A stretch of DNA of 19,855 nt from contig CAMLJY010000089.1 of assembly GCA_946480465.1 (NCBI GenBank), positions 1-19,855 on the forward strand, given 5' to 3'. Origin of the DNA: an uncultured Burkholderiales bacterium. Its GTDB lineage: Bacteria; Pseudomonadota; Gammaproteobacteria; Burkholderiales; Burkholderiaceae. Positions 1-5,751 of the stretch are shown here, piece by piece; within the stretch, counting starts at the first letter, position 1, and each line of letters opens with the position of its first letter. A program made the position numbers and the translations under genes. Below the pieces are notes generated by a model. That model was not told where the DNA came from. It worked only from the letters and a program-made list of their open reading frames with translations, and ran no database searches.

Positions 1-65
1 CCCCACCGATCGGCCCCACCGATCGGCCCCACCGATCGGCCCCACCGATCGGCCCCACCGATCGG
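1..65. repeat. 13-bp tandem repeat, five perfect copies
   Basis: The unit CCCCACCGATCGG is repeated five times without a mismatch (1-13, 14-26, 27-39, 40-52, 53-65) and probably continues beyond the left edge. Each unit holds the 8-bp palindrome CCGATCGG, so the array presents regularly spaced dyads about one helical turn and a quarter apart. It lies downstream of the leftmost gene's stop codon. No CRISPR-like spacers are present. The stretch 66-146 holds no gene that I can support. Confidence 0.95.
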
Positions 66-146
66 CCCAGCCGTTCATGCCCCGGCAGTCGACCGGGTCA
101 CGCGCCCGCCTGCACCTTCGGCCAGCGGCGCGTTGCCGCCCGGGCA

Positions 147-602
147 TCACTCGTTCGGGATGTCCGGCTCCACCAGCTGGGCCAGCAGCGTCAGCGATTC
201 CTGCCAGCCAAGGGTGCAGGCCTCCGGCGGAATGACCGCCGGGATGCCGCTCTGCTCGATGTGCATCTCCGTGCCGCAGGACACGGTCTTCAGCGTGACG
301 GTGGTCGTCATCTCGCCGGGCAGGTTGGGATCGTCGAAGCGGGCGGTGTAGCGGAGGCGCTCGTGCGGCTTCAGCTCCAGGTAGGTGCCGCCGAACGAGT
401 GGCGTTGTCCGGTGCCGAAGTTCGTGAAGGACATGCGCCACCGGCCGCCTTCGCGGGCGTCCATCTCATGCACCTCGCCGGTGAAGCCGTACGGCGGCAG
501 CCACTTGTTGAAGGCACCGGGGTCGAGGAAGGCGCGGTAGATGCGCTCCGCCGGGGCGCGCAGAACGCGGTGAAAGCGAACGGTGTTGGTGCTCGTCGTC
601 AT
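147..602 (-). CDS. SRPBCC / AHSA1-type START-like domain protein
   Basis: This 151-residue protein has the length and pattern of the Activator-of-Hsp90-homologue (AHSA1, SRPBCC) family, whose helix-grip fold makes one hydrophobic ligand cavity. Family-like segments are the opening VRFHRVLRAPAERIYRAF, the KWLPPYGF and GGRWRMSF stretches, the middle strands around GGTYLELKPHERLRY, and the closing helix segment GWQESLTLLAQLVE. No catalytic residues can be assigned; members bind lipids or other small molecules, or modify aromatic or polyketide substrates, and the ligand here is unknown. The start at 600-602 is chosen because AGGAG lies about 7 nt upstream and the family homology begins there; the frame stays open further upstream but that part has no family features. 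It follows the FAD dehydrogenase on the same strand after 94 nt, so co-transcription is possible. Confidence 0.88.
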   Translation of the reverse strand: MTTSTNTVRFHRVLRAPAERIYRAFLDPGAFNKWLPPYGFTGEVHEMDAREGGRWRMSFTNFGTGQRHSFGGTYLELKPHERLRYTARFDDPNLPGEMTTTVTLKTVSCGTEMHIEQSGIPAVIPPEACTLGWQESLTLLAQLVEPDIPNE

Positions 603-696
603 TCGGATCTCCTGAAAGGGTGACGGGAAGGATGCTTGCACTTCCACGACGAGCGGCGGGTGGCCGGATCGACAGGCGGGCCCGGTTTTTCTTCGT

Positions 697-2373
697 TCAG
701 CTCGCCAGCGGCAGCGGCAGGCCCAGCAGGTCGGCGGCCAGCGCCTCGGCGGCCTCGATGCCGTCCACGCCGGCCGACATGATGCCGCCGGCATAACCCG
801 CGCCCTCGCCGGCCGGGAACAGGCCGCGCAGGTTCAGGCTCTGGTAGTCGCGGCCACGGGTGATCCGCAGCGGCGACGAGGTGCGCGTCTCGACGCCCGT
901 CAGCACCGCATCCGGCCGCGAGAAGCCCTGGATCTGCCGCTCGAAGGCCGGCAGCGCCTCACGGATCGCGTCCAACGCGTAGTCCGGCAGGCTGCCGCGG
1001 CCGGGCTGGGCCAGGTCGGTCAGCTGCACGCCGGGCTTGTACGAGGGTTCGACCTCGCCCAGCACGCGCGAAGGCCGGCGCTTGACGAAGTCGCCCACCA
1101 GCTGGCCCGGCGCGCGGTAGCCGCCGCCGCCCAGTTCGTATGCGCGCGATTCCCAGAAACGCTGGAAGGCCACGCCGTCCAGCGGATTCACCGGCCCCTC
1201 GTACTGGCCCTGGCGGTAGTCGTCGGGGCTGATGCCGACGACGATGCCGGCGTTGGCATTGCGCTCGTTGCGCGAGTACTGGCTCATGCCGTTGGTGACC
1301 ACGCGCAGCGCCTCGGACGTGGCCGCCACCACCGTGCCGCCCGGGCACATGCAGAAGCTGTAGACCGAACGGCCGTTGCGCGCGTGGTGCACCAGCTTGT
1401 AGTCGGCCGCGCCCAGGATCGGGTGCCCGGCATTGGGGCCGAAGCGGGCGCGGTCGATCACGCCCTGCGGGTGCTCGACGCGGAAGCCGATGGAGAAGGG
1501 CTTGGCTTCCAGGTGGACGCCGTGCTTCTGCAGCATCGCGAAGGTGTCGCGCGCGCTGTGGCCAGGGGCCAGCACCACGTGGTCGGCGCGCAATTGCTCG
1601 CCGCTGGCCAGCACCACGCCGCGCAGGCGCCGGGCATCGCCCTCGCCTTCGACGAGCAGGTCCGTCACCCGCTGCTCGAAGCGGATCTCGCCGCCCAGAG
1701 CGACGATCTCGGCCCGCATCTTCTCGATCATGCTGACGAGGCGGAAGGTGCCGATGTGCGGCTTGCTGACGTAGAGGATCTCGTCCGGCGCGCCGGCCTT
1801 GACGAATTCGGTGAGCACCTTGCGGGTGAGGTGCCGGCGGTCGCTGATCTGGCTGTAGAGCTTGCCGTCGGAGAAGGTGCCGGCCCCGCCTTCGCCGAAC
1901 TGCACGTTCGACTCGGGGTTCAGCTCGCTGCGGCGCCATAGGCCCCAGGTGTCCTTGGTGCGCTGGCGCACCGCCTTGCCGCGTTCCAGCACGATGGGGC
2001 CTAAGCCCATCTGAGCCAGGATCAGCGCGGCGAAGAGGCCGCAGGGGCCGAAGCCGACGACCAGGGGACGCGGCCGGCCCGATTCACGGAAATCGGCCGG
2101 CGCGTGGCCGATGAATCGATAACGCGTATCCGGCGCGGGCCGGATCTGCTTGTCGTGCGCCAGCCGGGCGAGCACCGCGGCCTCGTCGGCCAGCGTGACG
2201 TCCAGCGTGTAGGTGAGGACGATGGCGGTCTTCTTGCGCGCGTCGTAGCCGCGGCGGAAGACCGACACGTCCAGCAACTCGGCATCCGGGATGCCCAGCC
2301 GCTGCAGGATGGCGCTGCGCAGCGCCGCTTCGGGGTGATCGAGCGGCAGCCGCAGCTCGGTTATCCGCAACAC
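697..2373 (-). CDS. FAD-dependent dehydrogenase, COG2509 type
   Basis: A 558-residue soluble flavoprotein. After an N-terminal alpha/beta domain (about 1-100) comes a Rossmann dinucleotide-binding motif GFGPCG at residues 107-112, with E130 in LVLE-like position to hold the ADP ribose of FAD. The family signature ESNVQFGEGGAGTFSDGKL follows at about residues 155-173. The C-terminal segment with GEGAGYAGGIMSAGVDGIEA closes the FAD site. This is the uncharacterised 'FAD-dependent dehydrogenase' family (COG2509); its substrate is not known, and a role in membrane, quinone or aromatic chemistry would be a guess. The start is GTG at 2371-2373. It has no clear ribosome-binding site, and the gene begins 19 nt after the stop of a 55-codon gene, so translational coupling to that gene is likely. 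Length fits the family. Confidence 0.9.
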   Translation of the reverse strand: MLRITELRLPLDHPEAALRSAILQRLGIPDAELLDVSVFRRGYDARKKTAIVLTYTLDVTLADEAAVLARLAHDKQIRPAPDTRYRFIGHAPADFRESGRPRPLVVGFGPCGLFAALILAQMGLGPIVLERGKAVRQRTKDTWGLWRRSELNPESNVQFGEGGAGTFSDGKLYSQISDRRHLTRKVLTEFVKAGAPDEILYVSKPHIGTFRLVSMIEKMRAEIVALGGEIRFEQRVTDLLVEGEGDARRLRGVVLASGEQLRADHVVLAPGHSARDTFAMLQKHGVHLEAKPFSIGFRVEHPQGVIDRARFGPNAGHPILGAADYKLVHHARNGRSVYSFCMCPGGTVVAATSEALRVVTNGMSQYSRNERNANAGIVVGISPDDYRQGQYEGPVNPLDGVAFQRFWESRAYELGGGGYRAPGQLVGDFVKRRPSRVLGEVEPSYKPGVQLTDLAQPGRGSLPDYALDAIREALPAFERQIQGFSRPDAVLTGVETRTSSPLRITRGRDYQSLNLRGLFPAGEGAGYAGGIMSAGVDGIEAAEALAADLLGLPLPLAS

Positions 2374-2392
2374 CGGCGCAGCACCGCGGCGT

Positions 2393-2560
2393 TCAACCGC
2401 CCTTGTGCGGGCGCTTGCCCGGGTTCTTCTTGCTGCGGGTGTGAGAGCCGCGTTCCTGGCTGCTCTTCTGGCCGCGGTGGGTAGTGAGCGTCTGACCCTT
2501 CAGGGCCGCCGGACGCGGCGTGGCCTTGCGGTCGGCTTCGGTGACGATCTTGTTGCCCAT
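2393..2560 (-). CDS. small, highly basic hypothetical protein (55 aa)
   Basis: An ATG at 2558-2560 preceded by GGAG (6-nt spacer) opens a 55-codon frame ending in TGA at 2393-2395. The product begins MGNKIVTEADRKATPRPAA and ends RSKKNPGKRPHKGG. It is rich in Lys, Arg, Gly, Ser and Thr, has almost no hydrophobic core, no cysteine and no membrane segment, and is very basic. This suggests a disordered nucleic-acid- or ribosome-associated protein, but no named family is recognised. A promoter-like GATAAT lies 36 nt upstream, and the COG2509 gene follows after 19 nt, so this is probably the first gene of a two-gene operon. The good ribosome-binding site and the tight spacing are the reasons for calling it real. 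Confidence 0.7.
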   Translation of the reverse strand: MGNKIVTEADRKATPRPAALKGQTLTTHRGQKSSQERGSHTRSKKNPGKRPHKGG

Positions 2561-2595
2561 GAGGGTCTCCGGTGGTGCGTGGACGAAAAACGCGG

Positions 2596-2615
2596 ATTAT
2601 CGCCGAGCCGGCGAT
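2596..2615 (-). promoter_or_regulatory. putative promoter -10 box overlapping a perfect dyad
   Basis: On the minus strand GATAAT (2596-2601 on the plus strand, read in reverse) lies 36 nt before the 55-codon gene. It is overlapped by the perfect 7-bp inverted repeat ATCGCCG-GCT-CGGCGAT at 2599-2615. The -35 region is weak (a TGAGAA-like stretch about 17 nt further up). A dyad over a -10 box is a usual position for a repressor site, but a short hairpin with no function is also possible. Confidence 0.35.
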
Positions 2616-2737
2616 GCGTTTCTCATCCCTGCGGTGCGGCCGGCCGCTCGCTCGGCAGCGCGCACCCGTTCCGGACCGGACCGAGCATCGGCTCGCAGCG
2701 GTGGTGGTCCGTGTGCCCGCGGGACCGGGTGCGCCAC

Positions 2738-3010
2738 TCAGCCGCGCACGCCCAGCACGTAGCGCCGCGGCGGTACGGGCGGCGGCAGCACCGGTTCGGC
2801 CACCGGCGCCGGTGGCGGGATGACCGCCGCCTCCAGCTTGGCGGCCCACTCATGCAGCTCGGCATGCGGTGTGGCGCGCGCCAGGCGCACCAGCTCGCGG
2901 GCGTAGTCCTGGCTGGCCACCATCCACTCCACGTCGGTCACTCGGCCGGTCAGCCGGCGCATCAGCACGTGCAGCCGGGCGGCGATGGCGATCTTCTCGT
3001 GGTGGGTCAT
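2738..3010 (-). CDS. hypothetical protein with proline-rich C-terminus (90 aa)
   Basis: A 90-residue protein starting MTHHEKIAIAARLHVLMRRL. The first two thirds are predicted helical, with amphipathic segments around RLHVLMRRLTGRVTDVEWM and YARELVRLARAT. The C-terminus is an extended proline tail (IPPPAPVAEPVLPPPVPPRRY). There is no signal peptide, no transmembrane segment and no catalytic motif, and no family is recognised. The ATG at 3008-3010 is chosen because GGAGAA lies about 9 nt upstream; the frame stays open further upstream but would read through a repeat and a palindromic element. The GG of the ribosome-binding site comes from the last copy of an 11-bp tandem repeat. The gene seems monocistronic; the next gene downstream starts 177 nt away. 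Confidence 0.65.
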   Translation of the reverse strand: MTHHEKIAIAARLHVLMRRLTGRVTDVEWMVASQDYARELVRLARATPHAELHEWAAKLEAAVIPPPAPVAEPVLPPPVPPRRYVLGVRG

Positions 3011-3023
3011 GGGCGCGGGTTCT

Positions 3024-3056
3024 CCGTGGTGGTGCCGTGGTGGTGCCGTGGTGGTG
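3024..3056. repeat. 11-bp tandem repeat, three copies, next to a ribosome-binding site
   Basis: CCGTGGTGGTG occurs three times in direct succession (3024-3034, 3035-3045, 3046-3056). On the minus strand it lies just upstream of the 90-residue gene, and its proximal copy supplies the first bases of that gene's GGAGAA. Copy-number change would move or alter the 5' untranslated region but would not shift the reading frame. Confidence 0.9.
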
Positions 3057-3105
3057 CGCAGGCGCCTGGCGCGCTGCAGCTTCGCAAGTTCCGCGCCCGC
3101 CCCCG

Positions 3106-3276
3106 CTAGGAGCCTGCGCGGCAGAGATCGGGGCCCGCGTTGGGCCGGGGCGATTCGGGGTGCGATCCGGCGTTGCCGGCTCGTTGTGGGGGCCTGCCAC
3201 ACGCCTCGCCGGCGCCTTGTCTGGCACCCCGACTCGCCCCGGCGCGGGCCCCGATCTCTGCCGCGCAGGCTCCTAG
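3106..3276. mobile_element. palindromic MITE-like element with CTAG at both ends
   Basis: A perfect 34-bp inverted repeat has its arms at 3106-3139 and 3243-3276. It is extended inwards, after a 4-nt bulge, by a 19-of-20 match between 3144-3163 and the reverse complement of 3224-3243. Both outer ends are CTAG. If CTAG is the target duplication, the element is 3110-3272 (163 bp) with 30-bp terminal repeats; IS5-type elements are known to duplicate such YTAR sites. It has no coding capacity, so it would depend on a transposase supplied elsewhere. The right CTAG contains the stop codon of the CAP-domain gene, which the duplication would have preserved. Because CTAG is itself palindromic, it could instead be part of the inverted repeat. 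Alternatives are a REP/BIME-type unit or a long terminator hairpin. Confidence 0.6.
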
Positions 3277-4100
3277 TCCTTGATCACCCGCCAGCGTGCA
3301 TTCACCACGTCGACGCGCCATTGGTCGCCCGGCGCGGGGTGGATCAGGCCCGGAACCGAACCGTCGGGCCACCGCAGCTGCAATGCCGGCACGCCGCACT
3401 GCTCGTGGATGCGGGTGGCACGCGGCGGCAGGTCAAAAGGCTTGCCGTCCAGCTCGTAGCGCACCGCCTGCGGGCCGCGGTTGCCGATCTCGAAGCGGAT
3501 GCTCTGCGCCGCCGGCCGCGCAAACAACTGCACCGCGTAGTAGCGGCCGCGCTCGCTGCGGGCGATGGCGACCGCCGTCTCGGTGGCGTCGCCCTCGAGC
3601 ATGTTGCGCCGGTGCCCAGGCGAGTTGCGCCAGCCGTCGAAGAAGCCCTCGGCCAGTTCGTGCGTGGACAGGCCGGAGGACTTGTACTGGAAGGCGATGT
3701 TCTCGGCGACCAGGCACTCCTGGTAGCCCTCGGCCCGCGTGCGCTGCACCGGCTGGCGGCCGTCAGCCTCGTGGCCGTACTGGCCGCTGCGCGCCATGAA
3801 CCGCGCGAAGCCCCGCGCCGCGGCCTCCAGACGGCGGTTCGGCACCGTGGCGGCCAGGCCCTGCGCGCGGCGCAGGCGGTTGGTCTCTTCGACGATCCGC
3901 TGCTCGGCCTGCGCCAGGTCAGCCTCGGCCGCTTCGGCCCACGCGCCGGCCGAAGCGAGCAGTGGGCCGGACAGCAGCGCGGCCCCCAGCGAGGCCCTCA
4001 ATGCCGCGATCAACGACGCGATCAATGACGCGATCAACGAGGCCATCATCGCGCCCGGCAGCGCCGCGATGCGGCCACGTGATGGGATGGTCAGGCTCAT
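3273..4100 (-). CDS. secreted CAP-domain (SCP/PR-1, YkwD-like) protein
   Basis: A 275-residue exported protein. Residues 1-54 form a long hydrophobic leader with an ASLI repeat and a likely signal-peptidase site near ASAGAWA. Residues about 64-195 are a CAP domain: H110 in GHEADG, E133 in AENIAF, the GW..SPGHRRNML block (H163) and TAVAIA match the conserved cavity residues. About 80 residues of extra beta-rich C-terminus follow, ending WRVIKD. CAP proteins are extracytoplasmic; bacterial members are structural, protease-like or sporulation-associated, and no reaction can be named here. The ATG at 4098-4100 lies 4 nt after the TGA of the LysR gene upstream, which suggests translational coupling; a later start at the internal MM (residues 18-19) is possible. 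The TAG stop lies in the flank of the palindromic element. Confidence 0.85.
   Translation of the reverse strand: MSLTIPSRGRIAALPGAMMASLIASLIASLIAALRASLGAALLSGPLLASAGAWAEAAEADLAQAEQRIVEETNRLRRAQGLAATVPNRRLEAAARGFARFMARSGQYGHEADGRQPVQRTRAEGYQECLVAENIAFQYKSSGLSTHELAEGFFDGWRNSPGHRRNMLEGDATETAVAIARSERGRYYAVQLFARPAAQSIRFEIGNRGPQAVRYELDGKPFDLPPRATRIHEQCGVPALQLRWPDGSVPGLIHPAPGDQWRVDVVNARWRVIKD
4008..4043. repeat. 12-bp tandem repeat inside the CAP signal peptide
   Basis: Three near-identical 12-bp units (GATCAACGACGC, with one and one changes) run from 4008 to 4043 in the leader of the CAP-domain gene. Each encodes the tetrapeptide ASLI or a variant. Unit gain or loss would keep the frame and change the length of the hydrophobic segment. 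Confidence 0.85.
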
Positions 4101-4104
4101 CCGT

Positions 4105-5016
4105 TCATCGACCCCGCGCCGGCCGCCCGAGTTCAGCGCCCAGCGCCTCGATGGCGCGCATGGCCTCGGCCAGCGGCCGCTGCAGCCGCTTGTCCCGCCG
4201 CACCACCAGCGCCAGCGTGCGCTTGAGCTTCGGCGCCAGGGGACGCACGGCAAAGCTGCCGCGCGCCTGCTCCTTGCGCACCGCCATCTGCGGCAGCACC
4301 GCCCAGCCCAGGCCCGCGGCCACCAGCTCCTTGATGGCCTCCACGCTGCCGAGCGACATCGCCGGCTTCAGCGCCACGCCGCCGCGGGACAGCCAGGCGT
4401 CGGTCAGGCGCCGCGTGTGGCCGCCCGGCTCGAACATCAGCACCGGCTGCCGCGCCAGTGCCGCGGCCGTCACGCGCGCCGGCAGCTCGCTGCCGCGCGG
4501 CGCCACGGCGACGAACTCGTCGTCCAGCACCGGCGTCACCGCCAGCGCGCGGCCGGCCGCGGGCAGGGTGACGAGCGCCAGGTCGATGCTGTTGTCTTCC
4601 AGCGCCTTCAGGACGTCCGGCGTGTTGCCGGTGCTGACGGTGAGTTCCAGTTCGGGAAAGCGCCGGCGCAGATCGCGCAGCACCGGCGGCAGCAGGAAGA
4701 TGCAGGCAGTGGCGCCGGTGCCCAGGCGCACGCGGCCTGCCACGCCCGCCGCGTGGGCGCCGACCGCATCGAGGGCGGCGGCCACCGCCTCATCGATGCG
4801 CGCGGCATGCGGCAGCAGCGCGGCGCCGGCGGCGGTGGGCCGCGCGCGACGGCCGACGCGCTCGACCAGCAGCGTGCCCAGGCGCTTTTCCAGCTGCCGC
4901 ACCTGCAGGCTCACGGCCGGCTGCGTCAGCTGCAGGCGTTCGGCCGCGGCCGAGAAGCTGCCCAGTTCGATGACGGCGGCAAAGGCGCCGAGCTGGTCGA
5001 GGTTGAGTCGCTGCAT
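4105..5016 (-). CDS. LysR-family transcriptional regulator
   Basis: A 303-residue LysR-type regulator. Residues 1-60 are the winged helix-turn-helix (LDQLGAFAAVIELGSFSAAAERLQLTQPAVSLQVRQLE, given here by its ends: L5 to E about 43), in the usual place. Residues about 90-295 form the periplasmic-binding-protein-like effector domain with SIDLALVTLP and AIKELVAAGLGWAVLPQM. The start at 5014-5016 gives the standard LysR N-terminus and length; the longer open frame upstream is the antisense of the GNAT gene. The gene is divergent from the GNAT gene across a short region with a LysR-type dyad, so self-regulation and control of the acetyltransferase are likely. Downstream it nearly abuts the CAP-domain gene. 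The effector is unknown. Confidence 0.92.
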   Translation of the reverse strand: MQRLNLDQLGAFAAVIELGSFSAAAERLQLTQPAVSLQVRQLEKRLGTLLVERVGRRARPTAAGAALLPHAARIDEAVAAALDAVGAHAAGVAGRVRLGTGATACIFLLPPVLRDLRRRFPELELTVSTGNTPDVLKALEDNSIDLALVTLPAAGRALAVTPVLDDEFVAVAPRGSELPARVTAAALARQPVLMFEPGGHTRRLTDAWLSRGGVALKPAMSLGSVEAIKELVAAGLGWAVLPQMAVRKEQARGSFAVRPLAPKLKRTLALVVRRDKRLQRPLAEAMRAIEALGAELGRPARGR

Positions 5017-5028
5017 GGCAAATGATGG

Positions 5029-5045
5029 CTTATGCCTTGCATAAG
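5029..5045. promoter_or_regulatory. putative LysR operator (T-N11-A dyad)
   Basis: CTTATGCCTTGCATAAG is a perfect 6-bp inverted repeat with a 5-bp centre and contains the T-N11-A arrangement typical of LysR-family sites. It begins 13 bp upstream of the LysR start codon in the divergent region. It overlaps the presumed -35 hexamer of the GNAT promoter, so the LysR protein is the obvious candidate to bind it. Confidence 0.65.
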
Positions 5046-5065
5046 GATGATGAGCTTCCTTTATA
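5037..5065 (+). promoter_or_regulatory. putative sigma-70 promoter of the GNAT gene
   Basis: TTGCAT (5037-5042) and TTTATA (5060-5065) are separated by 17 nt, in a locally AT-rich patch of otherwise GC-rich DNA. Transcription would start near 5072. That rules out the ATGs at 5032 and 5047 as the GNAT start and supports the ATG at 5131. Confidence 0.45.
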
Positions 5066-5130
5066 CAAGCCGTCGTCCCACACTGCGGGCACCACCACCC
5101 GATGCGCTCGACTTCAAGCCCGCCGCCCCG

Positions 5131-5730
5131 ATGAAAGGCCACCCCGCCCCCGCGCCCGCGCGTCCCGCTGCCGCCCCAGCCTTCGCGGCACCCTCGGCCG
5201 CGCCGCTCGCGGTGCGTGATGCCGAGCCGGCCGACATGGCGGCCGTGCAAGCCATCTATGCCCACCACGTGCTGCATGGCCGCGCCACCTTCGAGGAAGT
5301 GCCGCCAACGCTCGACGAGCTGCTGCGGCGACGGCAGGCGGTGCTCGCCGCCGGCCTGCCCTACCTGGTGGCCGATCTGGGCGGCCGCATCGCCGGCTAT
5401 TGCTACGCCGTCCCCTACCGCCCCCGCCCGGCTTACCGCCACACCATCGAAGACTCGGTCTACGTCGCGCACGACCAGGCGGGCCGAGGCGTCGGCCGCG
5501 CCCTGCTCGGCACGCTGGTCCAGCGCTGCGAAGTCGGCCCGTGGCGGCAGTTGCTGGCCGTGGTCGGCAACAGCGGGAATGCCGGATCGCTGGCACTGCA
5601 CGCCGCGCTGGGTTTCGAGCGCATCGGCGTGCTGCGCTCGGTGGGCTTCAAGCTCGGCCAGTGGACCGACACGGTGCTGATGCAGCGCGCCCTGGGCCCG
5701 GGCGACGCCGAGCCGCCATCGTCCGCTTGA
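5131..5730 (+). CDS. GNAT N-acetyltransferase, phosphinothricin/MnaT-like
   Basis: A 199-residue acetyltransferase. After an Ala/Pro-rich N-terminal 25 residues, the GNAT fold begins at LAVRDAEPADMAAVQAIY. The acetyl-CoA pyrophosphate loop is QAGRGVG at residues 116-122. The C-terminal half carries the pattern of the phosphinothricin acetyltransferase (Pat/Bar) and methionine sulfoximine/sulfone acetyltransferase (MnaT/YncA) group: NSGNAGSLALHAALGFE, then GVLRSVGFKLGQWTDTVLMQ. Such enzymes acetylate the free amino group of glutamate analogues; the natural substrate here is unknown. The ATG at 5131 is chosen because it lies downstream of the presumed promoter; starts at 5032 or 5047 would lie in the operator. 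It is divergent from the LysR gene, its likely regulator, and its stop is 21 bp from that of the convergent hydrolase gene. Confidence 0.88.
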   Translation: MKGHPAPAPARPAAAPAFAAPSAAPLAVRDAEPADMAAVQAIYAHHVLHGRATFEEVPPTLDELLRRRQAVLAAGLPYLVADLGGRIAGYCYAVPYRPRPAYRHTIEDSVYVAHDQAGRGVGRALLGTLVQRCEVGPWRQLLAVVGNSGNAGSLALHAALGFERIGVLRSVGFKLGQWTDTVLMQRALGPGDAEPPSSA

Positions 5731-5751
5731 AGAGCCTGCCCCGCGCCCGGT

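Noticed and set aside
1..65. CRISPR array
   Set aside because: The units are contiguous 13-bp repeats with no unique spacers, and no cas gene is present.
680..690. GGGCCCGG followed by TTTTT as a terminator
   Set aside because: The T-run reads on the plus strand, whereas both flanking genes are on the minus strand, and the palindrome leaves no loop.
3106..3276. Simple rho-independent terminator for the CAP gene
   Set aside because: The arms are 34 bp and perfect, with a further inner match, about 100 bp of centre and no T-run, so the structure is far larger than a terminator stem. A terminator role cannot be fully excluded.
5032..5130. GNAT gene starting at 5032 or 5047
   Set aside because: These ATGs lie in the operator and promoter, and the extra residues do not resemble the acetyltransferase N-terminus.
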